Assembly: GCF_000316195.1 (NCBI RefSeq)
Contig: NZ_JH994111.1
Location: 1,860,648 to 1,924,647 of the forward strand
DNA length: 64,000 bases
From: Brachyspira hampsonii 30446
GTDB lineage: Bacteria > Spirochaetota > Brachyspiria > Brachyspirales > Brachyspiraceae
Reading direction: 5' to 3'
The notes beneath the pieces are model-generated. The model made no database searches. It was not told the DNA's origin and was given only the letters and a program-made list of their open reading frames with translations. Shown here piece by piece: positions 36,659 to 47,449 of the stretch; positions within the stretch are counted from its first letter, which is position 1; each line of letters starts with the position of its first letter. Made by a program: the position numbers and the translations under genes.

Positions 36659-37594
36659 ATGAATCGAATTATCAATGATTTTTGCAAACTCCCTATAAAA
36701 AAAGATAGTATAATAACAATAGGAAAATTTGACAGTGTACATAGAGGTCATCAAAAGCTCATCAAATACACGGTCGAATACGCTAAAAAAAATAATCTAA
36801 TATCAATAGCAATAGTTATCAAAAAGAAAAATGTATCAATATACAATACTGAAGATAATAATGCCTTAATAAAAGCTATGGGTATTAATTACATAATTGT
36901 TATTGACTTTTTACCAGAATTTTATACAATGGAAGCTAAAGAGTTCTTTGACAAACTCATAGAGTATTATCGTATGAAGCATATCGCTGTAGGAGCTGAT
37001 TTTGCATTTGGTAAAGATAGAATGGGAGATTCAGCATTTCTAAAGAAATATTCTAAAGAATGCGGTATAGGAGTAAGTTTTATAAATTTTCTGAATTATA
37101 AAAAAAATAAAATATCAAGCTCTAATATCCGGGAAGCTCTTTCAAATGGCGATGTGGTTAGTGTAAATAAAATGCTGGGAAGAGAATATTCTATGAGCGG
37201 ATTGGTAGTTCATGGAAATGCCTTAGGAAGAAAAATAGGCTACCCTACTGCTAATTTAGAAATACCTAAAAATATTTTTATACCTAAAATGGGTGTATAC
37301 AGTTCTACTGTAAGAATAGGTAATTCTGATACAGTATATAAAGCTCTTACTTTCATAGGTATTAGCAATATTAATAAAGAACTAAGAGTAGAAAGCCATA
37401 TATTAGATTTCTCTAAAATGATATACGGTAAAAAAATAACTGTTGTATTACTTAAATATATTAGAGATAATATTAAAGTAAACTCTATAAATGAAGTTAA
37501 AAAATTATTAGAAAATGATGAAAAAAAGATAAGAAAATATTTCAAAAGGAGAACAAAACAATGTCTATCACAGCAGACGAAAAAGCAAAAATAA
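36659..37594 (+). CDS. ribF: Bifunctional riboflavin kinase / FAD synthetase
   Basis: Makes FMN then FAD, 311 aa. The N-terminal nucleotidyltransferase has [15 protein letters not shown] (usual FDGVHxGH; one change), and [13 protein letters not shown]. The C-terminal kinase domain shows [15 protein letters not shown] and the late VESHILDF. The last 34 bp overlap rpsO, whose RBS (AGGAG) lies inside ribF. That C-terminal stretch ([16 protein letters not shown]) is beyond the conserved fold. Confidence 0.95.
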   Translation: MNRIINDFCKLPIKKDSIITIGKFDSVHRGHQKLIKYTVEYAKKNNLISIAIVIKKKNVSIYNTEDNNALIKAMGINYIIVIDFLPEFYTMEAKEFFDKLIEYYRMKHIAVGADFAFGKDRMGDSAFLKKYSKECGIGVSFINFLNYKKNKISSSNIREALSNGDVVSVNKMLGREYSMSGLVVHGNALGRKIGYPTANLEIPKNIFIPKMGVYSSTVRIGNSDTVYKALTFIGISNINKELRVESHILDFSKMIYGKKITVVLLKYIRDNIKVNSINEVKKLLENDEKKIRKYFKRRTKQCLSQQTKKQK

Positions 37595-37830
37595 TAAAAG
37601 AATTCGGTAAGAATGAAAAGGATACAGGCTCTACAGAAGTACAAGTAGCACTTTTAACTAATCGTATAACTTATTTAAAAGGTCATTTCCAAACTCATAC
37701 TAAAGATAATCATTCAAGAATGGGACTTCTTAAAATGGTTGCTAAAAGAAGAAAACTTCTTAACTATTTGAGAAAAACTGATATAGAAGCTTATAAAAAT
37801 CTTATACAAAGATTAAAATTAAGAAAATAA
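37561..37830 (+). CDS. rpsO: 30S ribosomal protein S15
   Basis: Standard 89-aa S15: [19 protein letters not shown] and [19 protein letters not shown] are diagnostic. It binds 16S rRNA early in 30S assembly. Starts within the 3' end of ribF (34-bp overlap), preceded by AGGAG; pnp follows after ~70 bp as in many bacteria. Confidence 0.98.
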   Translation: MSITADEKAKIIKEFGKNEKDTGSTEVQVALLTNRITYLKGHFQTHTKDNHSRMGLLKMVAKRRKLLNYLRKTDIEAYKNLIQRLKLRK

Positions 37831-37899
37831 ATTTGCTCAATCAAATTTACTTATTTTAATACCCTCTCGGTGATTTGTACTTAATATAAGGAGTAGAAT

Positions 37900-40041
37900 A
37901 TGGTAACAGTCAAAAGTGTGTTTTGTGGAGAGGAGTTAATTTTAGAAACCGGACTTTTAGCTAAGCAGGCCCATGGTTCTGTAACTTTGAGGCTTGGAAA
38001 TACAACCATATTAGCAACTGTTGTAGCAGCTAAAGAACCCAATTTAGAATCTGACTTTTTCCCTTTAACAGTAAATTATAATGAAAAATATTATGCAGGC
38101 GGTAAAATTCCTGGAGGTTTCTTCAAAAGAGAAGCAAAACCTAGAGATAAAGAAATACTTATATCCCGAATCATAGACAGACCTTTAAGACCTCTTTTTC
38201 CTGACGGCTTTAGAAATGAAGTTCAAATAATACCTACAGTGCTTTCTGTAGATACTGATATGCCTACAGATGCTCTAGCTTTAATAGCTTCATCTGCAGC
38301 ACTTACAATTTCTTGGATACCATTCGGAGGTCCGGTTGCAGCTGTAAGAATAGGGTATAAAAACGGAGAATATATTATCAATCCTAAAAATAGTGAGCTT
38401 CATACAAGCGATTTGGATATTATTGTAGCTGGAAGTAAAGATGCTATTTTAATGATTGAGGGAGAAGCTAAAGAAGTTTCTGAAGAAGTATTTATCGGAG
38501 CAATAGAATTAGCACATAAAGAAATGCAGAAATATATTGATATGCAAAATGAAATGGCTTCTCTTTGCGGAACACAAAAAATAGAACAGGAATTATTTGA
38601 ATTTGATGCTGATTTGGTAAAAACAGTTACTGAATACGGAAGAGCAAAAATAGAGGCTGCTAATTATAATCCTGACAAAACTAAAAGAAATGAAAGTATG
38701 GATAATGCTTTTGACGAAATAGAGGAATATATAAAAACTACAACTGAAGATGAAAAATTAATATCTCAGGTTAAAGGTATATGCCATTCTATAGAAGAGG
38801 AAATAGTAAGAGAGGCTATAGTAGAAAAATCTATGCGTCCTGACGGAAGGGCTTTAGATGAAATAAGACCAATAAGCACTATGGTTAATTTAATACCTAG
38901 AGTGCATGGTTCTGCTCTTTTCACTAGAGGACAAACTCAATGTTTATCTATAGTTACATTAGGAAGCGAGAAAGATGCTCAGTTAATGGACGATATATAC
39001 GGCAAAGAAAATAAAACTTTCATGCTTCATTATAATTTCCCTCCATTTTCTGTAGGAGAAGTTGGAAGGTACGGTGCTCCTGGAAGAAGAGAAATAGGAC
39101 ATGGAAATTTGGCTGAAAGATCTTTCAATGCTGTACTTCCTCCTAAAGACAAATTCCCATATACAGTAAGAGTTGTTGCTGAAATATTAGAAAGTAACGG
39201 TTCTTCTTCTATGGCTACAATATGTGCTTCTACTATGTCATTACTTTCAGCAGGTGTTCCTCTTAATGCCAGCGTTGCCGGTATTGCTATGGGACTTGCC
39301 ACATACAAAGACGGCTATAAAATACTCACAGATATACAAGGTGTAGAAGATCATTTGGGTGATATGGACTTTAAAGTGGCAGGAACTCGTAAGGGTATAA
39401 CTGCTTTCCAATTAGATATTAAACTTACAGGTATTTCAACTCAGATATTAAAAGAGGCATTAGAACAGGCTAAAAAAGCAAGATACTTTATACTTGATAA
39501 AATAGATGCCACTATAACCGGTGCCGGAGAAATCTCTGATTTTGCTCCTAAATACAAAACTATGAATGTTAATCCTGAAAAAATAAGGGTATTAATAGGA
39601 CCTGGAGGAAAAAATATAAAAGCTATAATAGAAGAAACAGGAAGCGATGTAGAGATACAGGACAGCGGTGTAGTTAACATATTTGCTCCTGATACTCCTA
39701 CTTTAGATAAAACTATAAAACTTATAAACGCTTATGTTAAAGATCCTGAAGTTGGTGAAGTTTATGATGGAATAGTTAAAGACATCAAAGATTTCGGTGC
39801 TTTTATTGAGATACTTCCGGGAGTAGAAGGACTTTGTCATATATCTGAACTTGCTTATAAGCATGTTATGAATGTAGAAGAGGTTCTAAAAATTGGTGAT
39901 GAAGTGAAAGTAAAAATATTGGATGTTAAGGGCGGAAAATATTCTTTAAGCAGAAAAGCATTGCTTGAAAAACCTGCTGACTATGTTGAAGAAGAACATA
40001 CAAAAAAAGAAAAAAACATGGTAAAAAAAGATTCTAATTAA
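37900..40041 (+). CDS. pnp: Polynucleotide phosphorylase
   Basis: 3'-5' phosphorolytic exoribonuclease, 713 aa. Two RNase PH-like halves (first: FFPLTVNYNEKYYAGGKIPG; second: RPDGRALDEIRPISTMVN and GTRKGITAFQLDIKLTG), KH domain (RVLIGPGGKNIKAIIEETG) and S1 domain (GEVYDGIVKDIKDFGAFIEI). RBS AAGGAG. Last gene of the ribF-rpsO-pnp operon, closed by a perfect intrinsic terminator. Confidence 0.98.
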   Translation: MVTVKSVFCGEELILETGLLAKQAHGSVTLRLGNTTILATVVAAKEPNLESDFFPLTVNYNEKYYAGGKIPGGFFKREAKPRDKEILISRIIDRPLRPLFPDGFRNEVQIIPTVLSVDTDMPTDALALIASSAALTISWIPFGGPVAAVRIGYKNGEYIINPKNSELHTSDLDIIVAGSKDAILMIEGEAKEVSEEVFIGAIELAHKEMQKYIDMQNEMASLCGTQKIEQELFEFDADLVKTVTEYGRAKIEAANYNPDKTKRNESMDNAFDEIEEYIKTTTEDEKLISQVKGICHSIEEEIVREAIVEKSMRPDGRALDEIRPISTMVNLIPRVHGSALFTRGQTQCLSIVTLGSEKDAQLMDDIYGKENKTFMLHYNFPPFSVGEVGRYGAPGRREIGHGNLAERSFNAVLPPKDKFPYTVRVVAEILESNGSSSMATICASTMSLLSAGVPLNASVAGIAMGLATYKDGYKILTDIQGVEDHLGDMDFKVAGTRKGITAFQLDIKLTGISTQILKEALEQAKKARYFILDKIDATITGAGEISDFAPKYKTMNVNPEKIRVLIGPGGKNIKAIIEETGSDVEIQDSGVVNIFAPDTPTLDKTIKLINAYVKDPEVGEVYDGIVKDIKDFGAFIEILPGVEGLCHISELAYKHVMNVEEVLKIGDEVKVKILDVKGGKYSLSRKALLEKPADYVEEEHTKKEKNMVKKDSN

Positions 40042-40064
40042 AAAAATTAAATAATTTTGATAAT

Positions 40065-40099
40065 AAAAGGCTATTATAAAAATATAATAGCCTTTTTTA
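40065..40099 (+). terminator. Intrinsic terminator after pnp
   Basis: AAAAGGCTATTATA and TATAATAGCCTTTT form a perfect 14-bp stem with a four-base loop, followed by a T run. Confidence 0.9.
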
Positions 40100-40214
40100 T
40101 TTAACAAAAAATATTTTAATATCTAATAATCAATAAAATTTAATACTTATAAAAATATTTACTAAAAATATATTGTATGATATTATTTAAACAATTAATA
40201 TTAAGGATTATTTT

Positions 40215-41522
40215 ATGAAAAATAAAATCATTCTCATTGTGATGATAACAGTAATAACTTTATATGCAGCAAATAATGAAAGCAATAATGATAAAGTAAA
40301 AGACATTATCATGAATAATATAGAAACAGATAATACATTGATAGAGCCTGACAAAAAAGCTGATGAATATACTGAAGAAATAAAAGAAGAAACAAGAGAT
40401 AGTACATTTAATGAAAGTAATAATGAAAAATTAAAAAATACATCAATGACAAATGAAATAATAATGCCTAATGAAGAATTATTAAAACTATTAGAAAAAA
40501 ATAAAAATAAAACAGGCGTAGCTGAAATGATTGAATTGATAAATGAGGGCGGTATTAATGCTGCTTCAAAAGGCGAGCTTATTATAGGTAATGTTACCCA
40601 CTATACTAATACAACACCTTTAATGATAGCTTCATCATATAATCATTATGATATAGCAAAGGCTTTAATTAACAATGGAGCTTTAATTAATTTAAGAGCA
40701 AGCGATGGATTTAATGCTTTAATGGAAGCTGTAAGAACTGATAATATAGATATAGCAAAATTACTAATAAACAATAATTCTGATATAAATATAAAAAATA
40801 AAGACGGAAAAAATATGATTATGATTGCATGCGAAAACGGCAATGAATAAATGTTTAATTTATTAGTAAAAAATAATGCAGATATAAATGAAAAATCATC
40901 TTGGGGAGCATCTGCACTTATTTATGCTTCTGAAAAAGGAAATACTAATATAATGCAATATCTAATAGATAATGGAATAGATGTTAATGGAAAAGCTGAT
41001 GATAATGGGGATACTCCATTGCTTTGGGCTGTTACAGGAGAAAATCCTTATGAAGCTTCAAAACTTTTAATAGAAAATGGTGCCGATGTAAATGCTACAA
41101 ATAGCAGCGGAGTTGCTCCTGCTACTATACTTGCGGCATCTACTCCTAAAGTGGTAAAACTCTTAAAAGATAATGGTGCTGATTTAGATACAAAATTTTT
41201 AGATTATTATCCTCCTATAGCAATTGCTGCAGGTGCGGGTAATTTAGAAATAGTTAAGGTATTGGTTGAAAATGGGGCTGATGTAAACTATTATCCTAAT
41301 GATATAAACTATACTGCGATATTTCATGCTATAGACCAACATCATTATGAAGTTGCTGAATATTTATTAAAAAATGGTGTTGATTTAAATATAAAAATGA
41401 AACCTGATAATGACTATGGCAGAAGTATAAAAGAAAGCTATAATGTTTTAGAATATGCTGAGGCTATTCAGGATAAAAAAATGATTGATATAGTAAGCAA
41501 ATATTATAAAAAGAAAATGTAG
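40215..41522 (+). pseudogene. Ankyrin-repeat secreted protein interrupted by an in-frame TAA
   Basis: Two frames, 40215-40850 and 40851-41522, are the same reading frame separated only by TAA at 40848-40850. Joined they give ~435 aa with a signal peptide (MKNKIILIVMITVITLYA), a Lys/Glu/Asn-rich linker, then about eight ankyrin repeats. The stop falls exactly where a repeat should read E/K before MFNLLVKNNADIN. A single base change (for example GAA or AAA to TAA) explains it. TAA is followed directly by ATG, so the second half might be reinitiated, but it would lack the signal. Confidence 0.75.
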
Positions 41523-41598
41523 AGTTTTATTCAAAGTACTAAATATTTTATAAGTACAGATATTAAAATTCATTTTTTACAAATTATAATTGCTTATA

Positions 41599-42759
41599 TT
41601 AACTATAAAATAAAGGCATTATAAAACATACTATAAAGGCTATAATACCATAAATGTATACATAACAACTTCTATTGTTTGTTAGTGTGATACTTTTTAT
41701 ATTTTTTATACTGCCTAATTTTTTTAATGATTTTATATTATCAATGATTATCAAAAGAAAATGAACAAGCATTATTATATTTGTAAAAAGCAAAGTTAAT
41801 TTATTCGGACTAATTCCATATTCTTTTATTCTGTATATTGTAGAAGTTAAAATTATTATATTAAAAATAAATGCTATTACAGGAAATATAATATAAACTA
41901 TCTTTGTAAATATGCTTGATTTATAATCAATAAGAACAAAAAATAAATTTACTGCTCCTATAGCAAGAGCAACATTATAAATTATAAAATTAATTCTGAT
42001 GTCATAAGGATTATTATAAGGCATATACAAAGTAAATAAATATTTAACTATATTATATAAACTTATATACATTATTATTCTTGAAAAATATATTGATATA
42101 TTTTTTACATCTTTTTTATAAAGAAAATAAATTATAAAAGGAGTAAAAGCAAATATATAAAATACAGATAATATAAAAACATTAAAAACAATAAGTGTAT
42201 CATCAAATATATTTATAATAATACCTTTCAATAAGTTAATTACTGCCACAAAAAACATCATAAACATCACAGAAATAATTGCAGACATAATAGAAGTTAA
42301 TATCATAATATCGGCACTGAAAGTAAATGCCTGATTAATATCTTTATAATTTTTATATTCATTGAATGATAAAGCAAACATTATAAAAAATATAATATCC
42401 AAAAATAAGTTTTTATTTAAAATAGTATGAACAAAGAAAATCAAATTTTTATCTCTATCTATTATATCTTTAAAAGTAAAATCAGAAGAAGGAATAAGCA
42501 CTGTAATAATGCCTATAATTAAAAATATAAAAAAAGTTATAACCATATTTTTTTTATTATCTATATTAAATAATAAACTAAAACAAAATAAATAAAAAAT
42601 CTTAAAAGCAAAAAAATAAGATGTTATTTGAGTTATTTTATAATTATCAATATCCATGCCTTTGAAAAATAAAAAATATATAGTAAAAGGCATAACAGAA
42701 ATTAATGCCGGTATTATAATATTTTTTCGTGATGATATTTTTAACTTTAAATTATTCAT
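41599..42759 (-). CDS. Hypothetical polytopic membrane protein
   Basis: Length 386 aa, about ten to eleven hydrophobic segments, very high Ile/Phe content, no signature motifs. Convergent with the ankyrin gene and separated from pckG by its terminator. No function assigned. Confidence 0.6.
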   Translation of the reverse strand: MNNLKLKISSRKNIIIPALISVMPFTIYFLFFKGMDIDNYKITQITSYFFAFKIFYLFCFSLLFNIDNKKNMVITFFIFLIIGIITVLIPSSDFTFKDIIDRDKNLIFFVHTILNKNLFLDIIFFIMFALSFNEYKNYKDINQAFTFSADIMILTSIMSAIISVMFMMFFVAVINLLKGIIINIFDDTLIVFNVFILSVFYIFAFTPFIIYFLYKKDVKNISIYFSRIIMYISLYNIVKYLFTLYMPYNNPYDIRINFIIYNVALAIGAVNLFFVLIDYKSSIFTKIVYIIFPVIAFIFNIIILTSTIYRIKEYGISPNKLTLLFTNIIMLVHFLLIIIDNIKSLKKLGSIKNIKSITLTNNRSCYVYIYGIIAFIVCFIMPLFYS

Positions 42760-42865
42760 AATTACAAACTATAATATAAAATTTATAGAAATAGATTATA
42801 TTAGTTTTTAGAGTTTTTTCAACTTTTTAATTAAGTATAAAATAATTAAGTAAGAAGATATAATA

Positions 42866-42907
42866 ATAAAAAAGCCAATAGCTTAAAATTAATTAAACTA
42901 TCGGCTT
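42866..42907 (-). terminator. Intrinsic terminator after pckG
   Basis: On the minus strand AAGCCGATAGTTT / AAGCTATTGGCTT pair (11 of 13 positions) ahead of a T-rich tail ending near 42866. Confidence 0.8.
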
Positions 42908-42938
42908 ATATTTTTTTAATAAAAACTATTAACTAAAA

Positions 42939-44732
42939 TTATTTGCTTAATCTAGCTCTTAATTCTTCTAATTGTTTTTTAAGTCTAGCTGGAAGTCTGT
43001 TTCCGAATTTATTGAAATGAGCTTCTATTTGATTAGCCTGATCTTTCCAAGCTTCAACATCAACTCTCATAAGTTCTTTTAAATCAGCTTCAGGTACATC
43101 TAAACCTTTAAGATCTAAATCACCTTCTTTAGGCATTTTACCTATAGGAGTGTCAACAGCATCGATTTTACCTTCAACTCTTTCACACATCCATTTTAAT
43201 ACTCTTGAGTTATCACCGAATCCAGGCCATAACCATTTTCCGTCAGCATCTTTTCTAAACCAGTTTACATAGAAGATTTTAGGAGCTTTATTACCTAATT
43301 TATCTCCCATTTCAAGCCAGTGATTCATATAATCACCCATGTTATATCCAGCAAATGGAAGCATAGCAAATGGATCGAATCTTAAAGCACCAACTGAACC
43401 GATATTAGCTGCAGTAGTTTCACTAGCCTGACTAGCACCCATAAATACACCATGATCCCAGTTATAAGATTCATGTACTAAAGGCATAACAGAAGCTCTT
43501 CTTCCGCCGAAGATAAATATATCTATAGGTACACCTTTAGGATCTTCCCAATCTTTACAAATTACAGGACATTGTCTAGCAGGAGCAGTAAATCTAGCAT
43601 TAGGGTGAGCACCTTTTTCTCCGCTTTCTGGAGTCCAGTCATTACCTTTCCAGTCTATACCATGTTTAGGTGCAGGTCCCATACCTTCCCACCATACATC
43701 GCCGTCATCTGTTTCTACACAGTTAGTAAATATTGTGTTTTCTTTGATAGATTCCATAGCCATAGGGTTAGAATCATAAGAAGTACCAGGAGCTACTCCG
43801 AAGAAACCAGCTTCTGGGTTAATAGCATAAAGTCTTCCGTCTTCTGGATTAATTTTCATCCAAGCAATATCATCACCTACAGTTTCACATTTCCAACCTG
43901 GGATTGTTGGTTGCAACATTGCAAGGTTAGTTTTACCGCAAGCACTTGGGAATGCAGCTGCAATATGGAATCTTTTGCCTTCTGGATTAGTTAAGCGTAA
44001 GATAAGCATATGTTCTGCCATCCAGCCTTCTCTTCTAGCCATAGCAGAAGCAATACGAAGAGCAAAACATTTTTTACCAAGCAAAGCATTTCCGCCGTAA
44101 CCAGAACCATAAGACCAGATTAAGTTTTCATCTGGGAAATGAGAAATATATTTTTGTTCTATTGGAGCACAAGGCCATTTAGTATCTTTTTCACCGTCAG
44201 CTAGAGGAGCACCTACAGAGTGTAAGCAAGGTATAAACTCTCCGTCAGAGCCTAATACTTCTAATACTTTAGTACCTACTCTAGTCATTATATGCATGTT
44301 ACAAACAACATAAGGGCTGTCAGTAATTTCTACACCTATTTTAGCAATAGGAGAACCTACAGGACCCATAGAGAAAGGAATTACATACATAGTTCTGTTT
44401 TTCATGCAGCCTTTGTATAATTCTTTCATAGTGCCTTTTAATTCATCTGGAGCCATCCAGTGATTAGTAGGACCTGCATCTTCTTTATCAGGATAACTAA
44501 TAAAAGTTCTATCTTCAACACGTGCTACATCAGAAGGATCGCTTCTGAAAGAGTGGCTGTGAGGTCTTTTAGTTAAAGGTTTTGCTAAACCTAATTCTAC
44601 TAAGCCATTCATACAATTATCATATTCTTCTTTAGTTCCATCACATACATATATATCTTTTGGCTGACACATATCTGCTGTTTCTTTAATCCAAGCTTTT
44701 AGCTTCTCATGTTTTAAATCTTCAACCTTCAT
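42939..44732 (-). CDS. pckG: Phosphoenolpyruvate carboxykinase (GTP)
   Basis: Interconverts oxaloacetate and PEP with GTP/GDP, 597 aa, the GTP-type length. P-loop [13 protein letters not shown], substrate-binding [14 protein letters not shown], metal/nucleotide region [20 protein letters not shown]. In anaerobes it often runs in the carboxylating direction to make oxaloacetate. RBS GGAG 7 nt before ATG. Monocistronic with its own terminator. Confidence 0.97.
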   Translation of the reverse strand: MKVEDLKHEKLKAWIKETADMCQPKDIYVCDGTKEEYDNCMNGLVELGLAKPLTKRPHSHSFRSDPSDVARVEDRTFISYPDKEDAGPTNHWMAPDELKGTMKELYKGCMKNRTMYVIPFSMGPVGSPIAKIGVEITDSPYVVCNMHIMTRVGTKVLEVLGSDGEFIPCLHSVGAPLADGEKDTKWPCAPIEQKYISHFPDENLIWSYGSGYGGNALLGKKCFALRIASAMARREGWMAEHMLILRLTNPEGKRFHIAAAFPSACGKTNLAMLQPTIPGWKCETVGDDIAWMKINPEDGRLYAINPEAGFFGVAPGTSYDSNPMAMESIKENTIFTNCVETDDGDVWWEGMGPAPKHGIDWKGNDWTPESGEKGAHPNARFTAPARQCPVICKDWEDPKGVPIDIFIFGGRRASVMPLVHESYNWDHGVFMGASQASETTAANIGSVGALRFDPFAMLPFAGYNMGDYMNHWLEMGDKLGNKAPKIFYVNWFRKDADGKWLWPGFGDNSRVLKWMCERVEGKIDAVDTPIGKMPKEGDLDLKGLDVPEADLKELMRVDVEAWKDQANQIEAHFNKFGNRLPARLKKQLEELRARLSK

Positions 44733-44939
44733 GAATATTACTCCTTATTAAAATTTGTTGCAAGTATTATACAATAAAATAAATTTTTAGTAAATAATTT
44801 TTGTGAATTTATTAATTATTTATCATATATATAATATAATATTTTTATCAATTTTTTTGCAAAAAATAATAAAATTTTTATTATTTTCAATTATTAAATT
44901 TAGCTTATAAAAAACTGAAATAAAAATACATTAAAATAG
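44733..44939. other. AT-rich spacer upstream of pckG
   Basis: About 200 bp of nearly pure AT sequence. Nothing else can be supported before the degraded frame that starts at 44940. Confidence 0.5.
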
Positions 44940-45266
44940 CTTAATTTAGAAGATAAGCCCATATTATTAAAAAAGAATATAATTGAAAAAAATAAGGTAA
45001 TCCACCCTGATATTACGGAAGAAGAAGCTAAAAGAATAATAGGAAATGCTTTATATAGACCAGAATTAATATTAAAGTCAAATATTGAAAAGACAGCCTA
45101 TCATAACTTTATAACAAGAACAGACGATAAACATAGCGATTTAGTATTGTTAGAATTATCAGATAAAAAAGAAAACTATGAAATAGTAAATTATCATGTA
45201 ATAAGAAATAAAGATAGAAATAGAAAAGAAGAATTACATCAAAATATATTAAATAAAAAAAGCTAA
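44940..45266 (+). pseudogene. Start-less remnant of a phage-type nuclease-like domain
   Basis: Open frame of 108 codons with no usable ATG, GTG or TTG at its beginning; a TAG lies immediately upstream. The peptide contains HPDITEEEAKRIIGNALYRP, HNFITRTDDKHSDLVLLELS and YEIVNYHVIRNKDRN. Its His-rich alpha/beta pattern resembles the small nuclease-like domains at the C-terminus of MuF-type phage proteins (PBECR group). The fold assignment is tentative; the 5' truncation is plain. Confidence 0.55.
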
Positions 45267-45270
45267 AATT

Positions 45271-45336
45271 GAAGGACGACCGTTCCCTTCATCGCAGTAC
45301 TTGAAAGTCAAGCAAGCGGCAGGCGTGGTCGGCAAA
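45271..45336. other. 66-bp GC-rich island after the remnant
   Basis: Roughly half GC in a region otherwise near 25%. In the frame starting at 45262 it is open for 37 codons (contains EGRPFPSSQYLKVKQ) up to TAA at 45373. Codons CGA, CCG, GGC and TCG are rare in the rest of this window, so it appears foreign. No further identity. Confidence 0.5.
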
Positions 45337-45431
45337 TTTTCTGCTCTTCTATTAGACTATATGTATTTAGTTTAACAAAGTTTTATGATAAGTCAATACG
45401 AAAATAAAAAAATATTAAACAGCGATAAACT

Positions 45432-45478
45432 AACTATAGTATAAATCTTTTTTCATTGTTTGATTTTATACTGTAGTT
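45432..45478 (-). terminator. Hairpin downstream of the small membrane protein gene
   Basis: aactatagtataaatc and gattttatactgtagtt pair with one bulge and one or two mismatches around a ~14-nt loop. It probably ends the oppA transcript; the U tail is weak. Confidence 0.45.
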
Positions 45479-45539
45479 ATGACATAAGCTATAACATATA
45501 AAAAATTATAGTTTTAACTTAAAGCAAAAATATAAATGT

Positions 45540-45722
45540 CTATTTTCTTAATTCCATTTTTATATCATTTAAAATATTTTTTATATTCCTTAATTCATAC
45601 GCTATACTATTTAAAGCACTTGAATCCTTACTGCTTAACTCTGAATAAAGTTTCGGCATAATATTATAACTAAAAATAGTCAATGCTATGCCAATAAATA
45701 AACCTACAAAAAATTTTTTCAT
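45540..45722 (-). CDS. Small single-pass membrane protein
   Basis: Length 60 aa: N-terminal membrane helix (FFVGLFIGIALTIFSYNIM) and a polar amphipathic C-terminus. AGGA lies about 10 nt before the ATG, and it follows oppA by 20 bp on the same strand. It could also be an uncleaved signal-anchor peptide; no family recognised. Confidence 0.55.
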   Translation of the reverse strand: MKKFFVGLFIGIALTIFSYNIMPKLYSELSSKDSSALNSIAYELRNIKNILNDIKMELRK

Positions 45723-45742
45723 AAATTAAAATCCTATTTTAA

Positions 45743-47347
45743 TTACTCTATATAAGCATTCCTAAAATCATATATAGAAAAAATATCATATTTCACACCA
45801 TGAAGTTTTTTGCTCTGCATGATAGTAGCCTTGTCATAATATATAGGTATTATAGCCATATCCTCTTGTATAAGTATACGCTCTGCATCATAAGCAGCTT
45901 TTATTCTTATATCTTCATTAGCATTTGTCATGGCAATATCAACTAAATAATCATAAACTGCATTCGTGTATCCGCCATCATTACCAAGTCCGTCAAGCTG
46001 AAAAAGTCTTAAATAACCAGCTGCCTGATTATAAGCAACACTAGTACCAGCCTTAATCATCTGAAAACTTCCGTCTTTTATTGACTGCAAATATGTTGTA
46101 GGCTCTTCATATCTAAGTTTTAAATCTATACCCAAATTATTTTTATACATGTTCTGAATAGCTTCTGCCACAAAAAGCGATGAAGGATTAGTAGTTGTAA
46201 TTAATTCTATTATAGGGAATTTTTTTATATCACTATATCCGGCAGCAGCTAGAAGTTTTTTAGCCTCTTCTATATTTTTCTGATAATCATTTTCTTTTAA
46301 AGAAATATATTCCGGTGCATGTTCTCTGAAATCATTAGTACCAATTTTTACATTAATAGGCACAAATCCATCAGCAGCAACTCTTCCTCCGCCCAAGACA
46401 TTATTTACTATATAGTTTCTATCTATTCCAAGTGCTAATGCCTTTCTTACTAAAGGGTTACTAAAAGGACTTCTTTTCAAATTAACCATATAGTATGCTA
46501 TAGATGTTATGTCAACTTCTCTTCCTATACCCTGCTCTATTAAAGAAGCCCTCTCATTTTCAGGTGCTTCAGGATAAAACAATATACTGTCTCCGTAAAT
46601 TGCTGCAACTGCAGTATTCACATCTTCTAAAAACTCAAAAGTTATTTTTTCAGCCTTTACATTATCTTTATCCCAATAATAGGGATTTTTCTCCATTACT
46701 ATTTTTACAGCCTCATCATATTCTGTCATTATATAAGGTCCGTTTCCAATGTAATGCTCTTTAGTTAAAGCCCAATCCTCTCCGTAAGTTTCTATAATAT
46801 CATTTCTCACAGGTGAAGCAATATCGCTAGCCATAGCCTCCTCAAAATAAGGAAGCGGTATATCAAGCTCAATTTTTAATGTATAATCATCTAAAGCATA
46901 AACTCCAAGTTCTTCTAAACTCTTTTCTCCTTTCATTATACTCTGAGCATTTTTTATTATGTCAAAGCCTAAAGAAAACGGAGAAGCTACTTTTGGATCT
47001 ATTAATCTTCTTAAAGTATATACAAAATCATTAGCCGTTAAATCTTTTCCGTCCGACCATTTAGCATTTTTTCTTAAATGAAATATATAAACCGTATTAT
47101 TGCTCATAGCCTCCCAGCTTTCAGCGAGTGCCGGAATTATAGTGCCGTCTTCATCTCTTTGTGTTAATGTTTCAAAAGCATGTGTTATGTAAACTGCCGT
47201 ATTTATACCCTTAGCAAATGCCGGATCCAAACTGCTAGGCATTCCTCCAACTGATACAACTATACCATCACTAGATAATTTATTATTAGAACATGATAAT
47301 AAAAATATATTTATCAATAGAACTATTATAAAAACATATCTCTTCAT
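45743..47347 (-). CDS. oppA: Oligopeptide ABC transporter substrate-binding lipoprotein (OppA family)
   Basis: Family-5 solute-binding protein of 534 aa, lipobox FLLSC. Typical blocks: SVGGMPSSLDPAFAKGINTA, FHLRKNAKWSDGKDLTANDF, YPEAPENERASL and RKALALGIDRNYIV. Captures peptides outside the inner membrane for an Opp permease that is not encoded next to it. Its promoter region contains a 32-bp sequence duplicated upstream of kptA. Confidence 0.93.
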   Translation of the reverse strand: MKRYVFIIVLLINIFLLSCSNNKLSSDGIVVSVGGMPSSLDPAFAKGINTAVYITHAFETLTQRDEDGTIIPALAESWEAMSNNTVYIFHLRKNAKWSDGKDLTANDFVYTLRRLIDPKVASPFSLGFDIIKNAQSIMKGEKSLEELGVYALDDYTLKIELDIPLPYFEEAMASDIASPVRNDIIETYGEDWALTKEHYIGNGPYIMTEYDEAVKIVMEKNPYYWDKDNVKAEKITFEFLEDVNTAVAAIYGDSILFYPEAPENERASLIEQGIGREVDITSIAYYMVNLKRSPFSNPLVRKALALGIDRNYIVNNVLGGGRVAADGFVPINVKIGTNDFREHAPEYISLKENDYQKNIEEAKKLLAAAGYSDIKKFPIIELITTTNPSSLFVAEAIQNMYKNNLGIDLKLRYEEPTTYLQSIKDGSFQMIKAGTSVAYNQAAGYLRLFQLDGLGNDGGYTNAVYDYLVDIAMTNANEDIRIKAAYDAERILIQEDMAIIPIYYDKATIMQSKKLHGVKYDIFSIYDFRNAYIE

Positions 47348-47413
47348 AATTTATTCTCTTTAATATTATTTTAACTATTGTATTTATCAATTTTAATATG
47401 ATAACCAAATATA

Positions 47414-47445
47414 TAATTATGTCAACTATATTATGTTAATATTAA
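47414..47445 (-). promoter_or_regulatory. 32-bp repeat with -35 box, upstream of oppA
   Basis: Matches 48352-48383 at 31 of 32 or so positions. On the minus strand it contains TTGACA and, 14 bp earlier, the similar TTAACATAAT, giving a direct repeat TTAACATAAT/TTGACATAAT. A weak -10 would lie outside it, toward oppA. Confidence 0.6.
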
Positions 47446-47449
47446 TCTC

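Noticed and set aside
37561..37594. Possible frameshift at the ribF end because it overlaps rpsO
   Set aside because: rpsO is complete with its own AGGAG; the ribF tail is simply a short non-conserved extension over the overlap.
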